Positions 13,481 through 19,347 of a DNA stretch of 19,347 bases are shown here, piece after piece. The stretch is from an uncultured Eubacteriales bacterium. Its GTDB lineage: Bacteria; Bacillota; Clostridia; Oscillospirales; Oscillospiraceae. Numbering within the stretch: the stretch's first letter is position 1; the number at the start of each line of letters is the position of its first letter. The stretch lies in assembly GCA_900544295.1 (NCBI GenBank), contig UQUO01000035.1:1-19347 (forward strand). Reading direction: 5' to 3'. The position numbers and the translations under genes were made by a program. The notes beneath the pieces are model-generated. The model was not told where the DNA came from. It ran no database searches and was given only the letters and a program-made list of their open reading frames with translations.

Positions 13481-14202
13481 AAAAGCCGAAGCCCGGCCTG
13501 TATGCCGCCATCCTGACGCTGTTGGTCTTTGCCGTCTGCCTGACCGTACCCGCCCTCATGCTCCGCGGCCGGACGCAGGAGCCCGCCGCGCAGGAGGAGA
13601 GCCCGTCACCCACGGAGGTCCTCAGCCTCGCCGAGCGCGTGCAGCTCTATACACTGTACGACGAGGGTCAGCTCTCCCGCCGCGCCCTTGACGCCGAGGA
13701 GATAGACGGCGACATCCTCGTCGCCGCCATCCGCCGCGCCAACGCCGTGGAAAACGTCCTCGTGGCAGACCACGGCGCCCAGCGCAGCCTCAGCTCCACC
13801 GGTACGAACTTCTACACCGTTTCCGAGGGCGGCAAGACCATCCGCGTCCTGGAGTACTACCGCGAGTGGACGGGCGACTGGAGCAACTGGTTCTGGATAA
13901 AGCTCGATATCGACACGCTGGACGTCTTCTACTGCTACTACAGCGCCTCCTGCGAGCGTAACCTCGCCGACTACAACGCTGACGACTACTACAACGCCTC
14001 CGCGCTGCTCGGAAGCTTTGCCTCGGCGCTCGACTACGACGGATTTCAGAAGATCCCGGAGGGTATAGAGGACAACGTCCCCTTCGAGGTCCGGCTCACT
14101 AACAGCGCCGCGGGCGAGGAGCGCAGCTACGAGTGCCGCATGCATACCTACTCCGACTCCGCCTCCCTGCTCGTTGACCGCGAATTTACGCTCACAGGCT
14201 GA
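13477..14202 (+). CDS. Membrane-anchored extracytoplasmic protein of unknown function
   Basis: I do not recognise this family. The 241-residue protein has one hydrophobic segment (about 8-29), preceded by KKPKPG, and no lipobox, so it should be anchored with the rest outside. A Pro/Glu-rich spacer (about 33-46) leads into a mixed domain rich in Tyr, Asp and Trp, including WTGDWSNWFWIKLDIDTLDVFYCYY and the cysteine pair of YYSASCERN. The GTG start overlaps the kinase stop as GTGA, with GGAGGCGGCGGGGA upstream, so it is translated together with the kinase. Coupling to a kinase that nearly lacks an external loop suggests an accessory sensor or modulator. No catalytic motif is visible. Confidence 0.85.
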   Translation: MKKPKPGLYAAILTLLVFAVCLTVPALMLRGRTQEPAAQEESPSPTEVLSLAERVQLYTLYDEGQLSRRALDAEEIDGDILVAAIRRANAVENVLVADHGAQRSLSSTGTNFYTVSEGGKTIRVLEYYREWTGDWSNWFWIKLDIDTLDVFYCYYSASCERNLADYNADDYYNASALLGSFASALDYDGFQKIPEGIEDNVPFEVRLTNSAAGEERSYECRMHTYSDSASLLVDREFTLTG

Positions 14203-14203
14203 A

Positions 14204-14251
14204 ATATGCAAAAATGATGCGAAAATGATGCAATTCTGACGAAAATACGAT
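14204..14251 (+). promoter_or_regulatory. Second direct-repeat operator and promoter, before the VanY-like gene
   Basis: TGATGCGAAA (14215) and TGATGCAATT (14226) are again exactly 11 bp apart, and a partial third unit, ATATGC, lies a further 11 bp upstream (14204). A possible -10, TACGAT (14246-14251), is placed as in the first site to within 1 bp. Transcription would then start near 14258, at the foot of the hairpin that follows. No other room for a promoter exists before the gene. Confidence 0.6.
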
Positions 14252-14253
14252 AC

Positions 14254-14289
14254 AACCGCCCTGTATGATATGCATACAGGGCGGTTTTT
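14254..14289 (+). terminator. 14-bp hairpin with U-run between the sensor operon and the VanY-like gene
   Basis: AACCGCCCTGTATG (14254-14267) pairs perfectly with 14273-14286 around ATATG, and five T follow (14285-14289). It has the form of an intrinsic terminator for the regulator operon. Because the next start codon is only 23 nt further, any transcript of the VanY-like gene must either read through it or begin at its base, so it may also act as a 5' stabiliser or attenuator. Confidence 0.8.
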
Positions 14290-14311
14290 CCGCCCCGCGA
14301 AAGGAGCGGCT

Positions 14312-15046
14312 ATGAAAAACATGCGAAAATTGTCCGGGGCGCTTCTGGCGCTGCTGCTCGTGCTGCTGCTGGGCATAGGGGCCATGGAGGCGGGCTCGTC
14401 AGGCGAGAGCAGGGACAAACCCCGGCAGACGGAGGGGGGCACGGAGCCCAGAATGGAACAGCCCTCGCCCGCCGGCGCGGACGACTGGCGCCTGACGCTG
14501 GTGAACACGGAAAATCCCCTGTCCCGGGATTATGAGCCCGATACCGCTGAGGCCGACAACGGCTATCTCTTCGATTTGCGTGCCGTGGAGTCCCTGCGTG
14601 CGCTGCTCCAGGCCGGACGCGAGGCGGGCCTGGACCTCGTCGTTACCTCCGGCTGGCGCAGCTGGGCCTATCAGGAGCAGCTCTTTGAGGACAAGGTGGG
14701 ACGCGTCATGGCCGAGACCGGCCTCGGGCGCGCCGAGGCCGAGGAGCTTGCCGCAGCCGAGGTCGCCCGCCCCGGCACGAGCGAGCACCAGCTGGGCCTT
14801 GCGGTTGACATAATATCAAGCGCCCATCCGGAGCTGGACGAGAGCTGGGCGCAGACGGAGGAGGCCGAGTGGCTCAAGGAAAACTGCGCAGACTACGGTT
14901 TCATCCTGCGCTACCCGCCGGACAAGTCCGGCATCACGGGCATAGTCTGGGAGCCCTGGCACTTCCGCTATGTGGGCGAGGAGGCCGCGCAGTACATAAT
15001 GGAAAACGGCCTCTGCCTGGAGGAATATCTGGAGGAGCAGCAGTAA
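14312..15046 (+). CDS. VanY-like zinc D-alanyl-D-alanine carboxypeptidase
   Basis: This 244-residue enzyme should trim the terminal D-Ala (or D-lactate) from peptidoglycan stems outside the cell. A hydrophobic signal or anchor segment (about 8-26) without a lipobox precedes a polar linker (27-58). The VanY/M15B domain follows: SGWRS (113-117, substrate-binding Arg116), SEHQLGLAVD with zinc ligands His159 and Asp166, and WEPWHFRYVG with catalytic Glu214 and zinc ligand His217. I chose the ATG 7 nt after AAAGGAG; the longer frame begins in the hairpin. The TGATGC repeats upstream link it to the regulator at 11875. No vanH, vanA or vanX ligase genes are present, so this is not a complete glycopeptide-resistance cluster. 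Confidence 0.93.
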   Translation: MKNMRKLSGALLALLLVLLLGIGAMEAGSSGESRDKPRQTEGGTEPRMEQPSPAGADDWRLTLVNTENPLSRDYEPDTAEADNGYLFDLRAVESLRALLQAGREAGLDLVVTSGWRSWAYQEQLFEDKVGRVMAETGLGRAEAEELAAAEVARPGTSEHQLGLAVDIISSAHPELDESWAQTEEAEWLKENCADYGFILRYPPDKSGITGIVWEPWHFRYVGEEAAQYIMENGLCLEEYLEEQQ

Positions 15047-15085
15047 AAAAAGCCCCGCCGCCCGATTTGGGCGACGGGGTGGATT
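15045..15085. terminator. Bidirectional terminator between VanY-like gene and trkH
   Basis: CCCCGCCGCCC (15053-15063) pairs with GGGCGACGGGG (15069-15079) at 10 of 11 positions around GATTT. On the minus strand the stem is followed by seven U (complement of 15045-15051), a strong stop for trkH. On the plus strand TGGATTTTT follows, a weaker stop for the VanY-like gene. Confidence 0.8.
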
Positions 15086-15097
15086 TTTGGGAATCCC

Positions 15098-16537
15098 TCA
15101 ATTTTTCCTCCAGGTGGAGGGCAGGAAGAGGATGAGCATGGGGTAGATCTCCAGGCGGCCTACCAGCATATCGAAGGAGAGCAGCACTTTGGAAAAGTTG
15201 GAGAACATGCCGTAGTTCCCCATGGGGCCTACGAGGCTGAGGCCGGGGCCGACGTTGGAGATGCAGGACGTGACCGCGGTGAAGTTTGTCTCAAGATCGT
15301 AGCCGTCGAGCGAGACGGCCAGGGTGGACAGGAAGGTTATGCCGATATAGAGTGCGAAGAACACCAGCGCGCAGCGGATGGTCGTCGTGTCTATGCTGTG
15401 GCCGTCGAGCCGGACGGAGACGGTGCGCCTGGGGTTGAGCAGCTTGCCGAGCTCCTGCTTGGCGGCGCTGGCAAGGATGTGTATGCGCGAGACCTTGATG
15501 CCGCCGCCCGTGCTGCCCGCAGAAGCGCCGATAAACATGAGCAGCACCAGCATCCCCTTGGAGAAGGCGGGCCAGTGGTTGAAGTCCGCCGTGGCGAAAC
15601 CGGTGGTCGTCATGATGGAGGAGACCTGGAAGAAGGACAGGCGCAGGCTGTGCCAGAATCCGCCATAGTCGCCGTTTATGTCCAGGGCGATGGCGAGGGT
15701 GGCAAAGGCTGCGATGCCGAAATAGAGATGCAGCTCCGAGTTTTTGAGCGCCGGCCGGAACTTGCGCATGATGAGCAGGAAATAGATGCTGAAGTTGACG
15801 CCGAAGAGCAGCATGAATACGCCAGTGACGACGTCAATATACGCGCTGTTGTAGAAGCCTATGGAGGCTGCCTTGACGCTGAAGCCGCCGGTGGCGGCCG
15901 TGGCCATGGCGTGGTTCACGGAGTCGAAGAAGGGCATCCCGCCCAGGCAGAGCAGGAGGATGAGCATGACGGTGAGCGCGACGTAGATGAGGTAGGTGAT
16001 GGCGGAGCTGTGCCGGATGCGCGGCACGAGCTTCCCGACCTGAGGCCCCGGCACCTCCGCGCGCATGATGTGCATGCTCCGTTCCTCGGAGAGGGGCAGC
16101 ACGGCCATGATGAAGACGAGCACGCCCATGCCGCCTATCCAGTGGGAGAGGCTGCGCCAGAGCAGCACGCCGCAGCTGAGCTCCTCGACATTGGCGACAA
16201 CGGAGGCGCCCGTCGTCGTGAAGCCGGAGACGATCTCAAAGAAGGCGTCGAAATAGTTCGGTATCTCGCCGGAGAAGACGAAGGGCAGCGCGCCCACAAG
16301 GCTCATGAGCAGCCAGGAGAGCGCGACGCTGACGAAGCCCTCGCGCGCGTAGATGTCGTGATGCCGGAGCTTGGGCAGCGTCAGCAGCCCGAAAAGGGCG
16401 GCCGCAATGAGCATCGTGCAGACAAAGGGCAGCACGCTTTCGCCGTAATAGAGCGCCGTAAGCGTCGGCAGCACCATGAGCGTGGCCTCGACCGCCATGA
16501 CGCGGCCGAGTATTTTGGATATCATCCTGTAATTCAT
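15098..16537 (-). CDS. trkH: Potassium uptake channel subunit TrkH/KtrB
   Basis: This 479-residue membrane protein is the ion-conducting subunit of a Trk/Ktr potassium system. The four P-loop repeats are visible by their filter sequences: TTTGAS (107-112), ATGGFS (215-220), TTTGFA (310-315) and SNVGPG (427-432). GASAGSTGGGIKVSR (337-351), the flexible intramembrane loop, and the C-terminal GRLEIYP (460-466) are characteristic. Length and the long N-terminal region fit TrkH rather than the shorter KtrB. GAGGAG lies within the last codons of trkA, and the ATG is 9 nt after the trkA stop. The TrkA-like protein encoded just upstream should gate it. A strong terminator follows. Confidence 0.96.
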   Translation of the reverse strand: MNYRMISKILGRVMAVEATLMVLPTLTALYYGESVLPFVCTMLIAAALFGLLTLPKLRHHDIYAREGFVSVALSWLLMSLVGALPFVFSGEIPNYFDAFFEIVSGFTTTGASVVANVEELSCGVLLWRSLSHWIGGMGVLVFIMAVLPLSEERSMHIMRAEVPGPQVGKLVPRIRHSSAITYLIYVALTVMLILLLCLGGMPFFDSVNHAMATAATGGFSVKAASIGFYNSAYIDVVTGVFMLLFGVNFSIYFLLIMRKFRPALKNSELHLYFGIAAFATLAIALDINGDYGGFWHSLRLSFFQVSSIMTTTGFATADFNHWPAFSKGMLVLLMFIGASAGSTGGGIKVSRIHILASAAKQELGKLLNPRRTVSVRLDGHSIDTTTIRCALVFFALYIGITFLSTLAVSLDGYDLETNFTAVTSCISNVGPGLSLVGPMGNYGMFSNFSKVLLSFDMLVGRLEIYPMLILFLPSTWRKN

Positions 16538-16546
16538 GGCCGGCGG

Positions 16547-17908
16547 CTACTCCTCAAATATATCGTCGAATTGCTGCATGCCGAACTTGGTCGTTACGGC
16601 TATAACGCTGTCGTGGAGCTTAACGCAGTCGCTGCCGCCGGGTATGATGCACTCGTTGCCCCGGATGATGGCGGCCAGCAGGGTGTCGCGCCGGATGCGA
16701 AGGCTCTTCAGCGGTATGCCGAGGTAGTCCGCGGGGCGCTTTATGGAGAATTCCAGCGCCTCGGCCTTGCCGTCTGCGATCTCGTGCAGGGACTCGATGC
16801 CGCTGGCGTCTATGGAGTTCTGCATGGCACGGACGTAGGTGACGATGTTGTCCGCGGCGATGTTCTTGGGGGTGACGAAGCTGTCGAGCTTGTGGGAGTC
16901 CACCATGCGGCGGAAGCAGTCGTCGTTGACCTTGGTGATGACCTTGCCGGCGCCGGAGCGCGCGGCGAACATGGAGGTTATGATGTTGTTCTGGTCGCTG
17001 CCCGTGAGGGCGACGAAGGCGTCCGTGGTGCGGATGCCCTCCTCCTCAAGGACCTTGGGGTTTGTGCCGTCTCCGAGGAGTATCTCGGCGCGCGGGAGGA
17101 AGCCCTTGATTATCTCGCAGTGCTCCTCGCTGCGCTCGATGATGCGCACTCGGATGCCGGCGCCGAGCAGGGCCGAGCCGAGGTAGAGAGATATGCGTCC
17201 GCCGCCCAGTATCATTACGTCGCGGACACTGCGCTTGTAGGAGCCGACGGACTTGAAAAAAGCGCTCATCTCCGCGGCGGGGCCGACGACATGGAGCACG
17301 TCGCCCGCAGAGAGGACGAAGTCGCCCTTGGGGATGATGACGCGCCCGTCGTGCTCGACTGCGCAGATGAGGAGGTTGGAAGCATATTTGTCGCGCAGCT
17401 TGACTAGCCTGAGCCCGCACAGCGGGGACTCGGGCGCGAGGGTGAACTCCACCATTTCTGCCCGGCCCTTGGCGAAGGACTCGACCTTGGCTGCGGAGGG
17501 GAAGCGGAGTATGCGGGAGATCTCAGAGGCTGCGGCCTGTTCCGGGTTCAGCACGAGGGAGAGGCCGAGCTCGTCCTTGAGAAAGACCATTTGGCGGAAG
17601 TATTCCATCGTGCGCACCCGCGCGACGGTGTTGCTGACGCCCAGCTTCTTGCCCGTGAGGCAGCAGAGCATGTTGACGGAGTCGTCGCTTGTGACGGCGA
17701 TGAGCAGGTCGGCTTCTCCGACTCCGGCCTCAGTAAGGACGGTATAGTCCGCACCGTTGCCGTAGAGCACCATGGCGTCCACGCCGGTGGATATCTCCTC
17801 AAGGCAGTCTGCGTCGGTGTCGATAACGGTTATGTCGTGACCCTCTTCGGCGAGGCGTCTAGCTATCTCCTGGCCCATGCGCCCGGCTCCGACAAGAACG
17901 ATCTTCAT
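16547..17908 (-). CDS. trkA: Trk potassium system regulatory NAD-binding subunit TrkA
   Basis: This cytoplasmic gating protein of 453 residues binds TrkH and nucleotides. It has the duplicated TrkA plan: a first Rossmann (RCK_N) domain with GAGRMG (7-12) and the ribose-binding acid Asp30, a first RCK_C domain (about 140-220), a second Rossmann domain with GGGRIS (235-240) and Glu258 at the ribose position, and a second RCK_C domain to the end. The full double form distinguishes it from the single KtrA. Its ATG overlaps the exonuclease stop as ATGA, so its translation depends partly on the upstream gene; AGGAG lies 11 nt and AAGGGA about 2 nt before the start. Confidence 0.96.
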   Translation of the reverse strand: MKIVLVGAGRMGQEIARRLAEEGHDITVIDTDADCLEEISTGVDAMVLYGNGADYTVLTEAGVGEADLLIAVTSDDSVNMLCCLTGKKLGVSNTVARVRTMEYFRQMVFLKDELGLSLVLNPEQAAASEISRILRFPSAAKVESFAKGRAEMVEFTLAPESPLCGLRLVKLRDKYASNLLICAVEHDGRVIIPKGDFVLSAGDVLHVVGPAAEMSAFFKSVGSYKRSVRDVMILGGGRISLYLGSALLGAGIRVRIIERSEEHCEIIKGFLPRAEILLGDGTNPKVLEEEGIRTTDAFVALTGSDQNNIITSMFAARSGAGKVITKVNDDCFRRMVDSHKLDSFVTPKNIAADNIVTYVRAMQNSIDASGIESLHEIADGKAEALEFSIKRPADYLGIPLKSLRIRRDTLLAAIIRGNECIIPGGSDCVKLHDSVIAVTTKFGMQQFDDIFEE

Positions 17909-18900
17909 TGTCCCTTACGCTCCTGTTGCTTAGAAATTTTCGCGCGGCGTCGGCCGCGGCCCCGGTTCCTCGGCTGAGAGGACTTGGCGGCGTAGAAGCT
18001 CTGCATGCTCTCGTCCGCGCGGTAGGCGAGGCGGCCGGCGGAATAGCTGCCGTCGTCGGAGTGCTTGAATTTTATCCTCAGCAGCAGCTTGCCGTCCTGG
18101 GGGCACTCGGCGAGGCACATGTATCTCTGGTCGCCCTGGTTTATCCAGCGGGAGAATTGCATCTCGGCACCACAGATGGGGCAGGCCGGGGCGGCGAGGG
18201 AACAGTCGGCAAAGGCGTCGCCCTTGGAGGCGTAGCCGGAGAAGGCGCTGTGGGCGATGGGCTCGGGAGTGTCCGGGCGGGGCTTCTTCTCCTTGGGCGC
18301 GCCGCGGTGGGAGAGTATCTCCACGGCGTCGGCATACTGCTCCATGCCCGAGACCATGTCGAGCCGTGAGCAGACGAGGCCGGTGTTGTAGGCGTCGCCC
18401 AGCGCATCGTGGGCCACGCGGGTCTGCTCGATGCCGAAGTGCTCCATGGCGGTGGCGAGGGACTTCTGGTTTTTGTCACCGCCGGTCTGGAGGTTGTATA
18501 TGAGCTGAAGGTTTACCCAGCCGGCTATCCAGTCCCAGTCGAGGTCGTGAATGATGATGTTCTGCTCCATGATGCCCTGGTCGTCATAGCCCCAGGTGAG
18601 GAAGGTGACCCCCTCGCCGCACCAGGCGCGGAACTGCTCAAGCGCCTCCGGGAAGGAGACGCCGTGGGAGAGCCGCTCCTTGTCGAAGCCGGTGAGCTTT
18701 TTTACTTTGTAGTGCATGCGCTTGAAGTATACGGGCTTGACGTCTATCTGAAATTCCTCGCCCGGGGTCATGTCCTCGTTGAGGCGAACGGCGCCTATCT
18801 GGATTATCTCACCCCGCAGGTGGATTGGCAGCCTGTTGAAAACGGAGGATTTGGAGCTCATCGCCTGATTCCACTCCAGATCCACCACTACATAATTCAT
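17905..18900 (-). CDS. DEDDh 3'-5' exonuclease with C-terminal zinc ribbon and basic tail
   Basis: This 331-residue protein starts with a DnaQ/RNase T-type exonuclease domain (1-185). Metal ligands are Asp7 and Glu9 (VVDLEWNQ), Asp106 (WGYDDQ), and His164 with Asp169 (AHDALGDA), the DEDDh arrangement. A linker leads to a four-cysteine zinc ribbon (CPICG at 240-244; Cys262 and Cys266). The last 25 residues are strongly basic (RNRGRGRRRAK), suggesting nucleic-acid binding. Whether it cuts DNA or RNA cannot be told. I chose the ATG at 18898-18900 because the frame before it crosses the promoter and the family starts with the first beta strand; GGGGACGG is the ribosome site. It heads the trkA-trkH operon. 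Confidence 0.9.
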   Translation of the reverse strand: MNYVVVDLEWNQAMSSKSSVFNRLPIHLRGEIIQIGAVRLNEDMTPGEEFQIDVKPVYFKRMHYKVKKLTGFDKERLSHGVSFPEALEQFRAWCGEGVTFLTWGYDDQGIMEQNIIIHDLDWDWIAGWVNLQLIYNLQTGGDKNQKSLATAMEHFGIEQTRVAHDALGDAYNTGLVCSRLDMVSGMEQYADAVEILSHRGAPKEKKPRPDTPEPIAHSAFSGYASKGDAFADCSLAAPACPICGAEMQFSRWINQGDQRYMCLAECPQDGKLLLRIKFKHSDDGSYSAGRLAYRADESMQSFYAAKSSQPRNRGRGRRRAKISKQQERKGQ

Positions 18901-18922
18901 CGGAATACCGTCCCCTTTTCCC

Positions 18923-18938
18923 TTAGCGCTGACGCTAA
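18923..18938 (-). other. Leader hairpin of the exonuclease-trk transcript
   Basis: TTAGCG and CGCTAA form a perfect 6-bp stem with a 4-nt loop. It lies about 8 nt after the predicted start of transcription and 22 nt before the ATG, ending shortly before the ribosome site, so it may affect mRNA stability or translation. Confidence 0.4.
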
Positions 18939-18952
18939 ACACATTCCCAGTC

Positions 18953-18981
18953 ATTATATCACAGGGTAAAATATATATCAA
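18953..18981 (-). promoter_or_regulatory. Sigma-A promoter of the exonuclease-trkA-trkH operon
   Basis: On the minus strand TTGATA (18976-18981), a 17-bp spacer and a perfect TATAAT (18953-18958) form a near-consensus promoter. TGA before the -10 gives the extended form. Transcription should begin near 18946. The AT-rich stretch stands out from the GC-rich surroundings. Confidence 0.8.
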
Positions 18982-19347
18982 TCAGGCATTTGGCCCGTGA
19001 AGCGCATAAAAATAGTATAAAGCCCAAATCCCCAAAGCGGCCGTCCGCCCCCACCCGGACGCTGGATTACTGCCGGCCCCACGTCGCCGCAGCCGCCCCG
19101 TAGGGGACGGCGTCCTCGACGTCCCGCCGTCACGGCCCACGCCGGCCTCACCACATTCCTCAAACCCCCTCGTAGGGGCGGGGTTCTATCCCCGCCCGGC
19201 GTCGAATTACTGTGGGCGTCCGTAAATCGCAGGGGCTGCGGGCGGCGGAGCCGCCCGCAAAGGGGGAACCCCCGGCGAGGGTTCCCCCTTTGACCCCCTC
19301 CTGCGCTTTGTGAGCACAAGGAGAGTTCCGCGCGCTGCGGCGCGCGG
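18982..19347. repeat. Intergenic mosaic of palindromic repeats
   Basis: No gene is visible here. The stretch is built from adjoining palindromes: GGGACG/CGTCCC (19104-19124); GGGCGGGG/CCCCGCCC (19176-19197, loop TTCTAT); a 10-bp stem with a GGA loop (19237-19259); a 13-bp stem (19259-19271 with 19279-19291); and CTCCT/AGGAG arms (19299-19323). It ends with the 22-bp palindromic unit found also at 3609-3630, cut by the window edge. The units beginning CGTAGGGG at 19099 and 19171 look like members of one family. The 113-codon minus-strand frame across it has no ribosome site and low-complexity Arg/Gly/Pro content, so it is not called. Confidence 0.75.

Noticed and set aside
11875..15046. Glycopeptide-resistance (van) cluster
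   Set aside because: There is a two-component system and a VanY-like peptidase but no vanH, ligase or vanX gene, so resistance to vancomycin cannot be claimed.
15398..17407. Open frame of 669 codons on the plus strand, antisense to trkH and trkA
   Set aside because: It lies wholly opposite two clear genes, has low-complexity Glu/His/Val/Ala content, no ribosome site and no recognisable domain. High GC in third positions keeps the opposite frame open.
18978..19319. 113-codon minus-strand frame at the right edge
   Set aside because: It runs through palindromic repeats, has no ribosome site and has low-complexity composition.
19099..19347. CRISPR array
   Set aside because: The palindromic units differ from each other and are not separated by regular spacers.

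Overview
The window is GC-rich chromosomal DNA (roughly 60% or more by eye) from a Gram-positive bacterium. Strong GGAGG ribosome sites, sigma-A promoters with extended -10 elements, Firmicutes-type families (DUF951, DUF4358 and DUF6320-like proteins, a BcrA/LanF-type transporter, a VanY-type peptidase) and the short palindromic intergenic modules fit a gut clostridium of the Oscillospirales. That placement is inference from gene content and style. No rRNA, tRNA, CRISPR, phage or transposase gene was seen.

Layout. (1) 1-189: palindromic repeat material. (2) 190-3585, minus strand: response regulator, ABC ATPase with a LanF-type E-loop, permease, histidine kinase; it looks like a peptide-antibiotic sensing and resistance module. 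(3) 3734-4475, plus: a lone XRE/S24 (LexA/CI-like) repressor behind a near-consensus promoter. (4) 4478-5113, minus: endonuclease III. (5) 5192-7814, plus: rarA, a DUF951 protein, a coiled-coil protein, and the remnant of a nucleoside deaminase that has lost its start codon and zinc-binding core. (6) 7900-9891, minus: zinc-ribbon membrane protein and condensation-fold acyltransferase. (7) 10065-11723, plus: DUF4358-like lipoprotein and an HSL-family hydrolase. (8) 11822-15046, plus: response regulator, histidine kinase, a membrane-anchored protein of unknown function, and a VanY-like D,D-carboxypeptidase. (9) 15098-18900, minus: DEDDh exonuclease, trkA, trkH. (10) 18982-19347: a mosaic of palindromic repeats.

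How parts work together. The most interesting locus is region 8. The same sequence, TGATGCAA, is repeated at an 11-bp period upstream of the regulator operon and again just before the VanY-like gene, as expected for an OmpR-family regulator controlling both itself and a cell-wall peptidase. The second site lies directly against a 14-bp hairpin, so activated transcripts would begin with that hairpin. Region 2 has its own candidate direct-repeat operator between the regulator and the transporter genes. Region 5 mixes genome maintenance (RarA, next to Nth) with a decaying gene. In region 9 a nuclease is translationally coupled to a potassium-uptake system.
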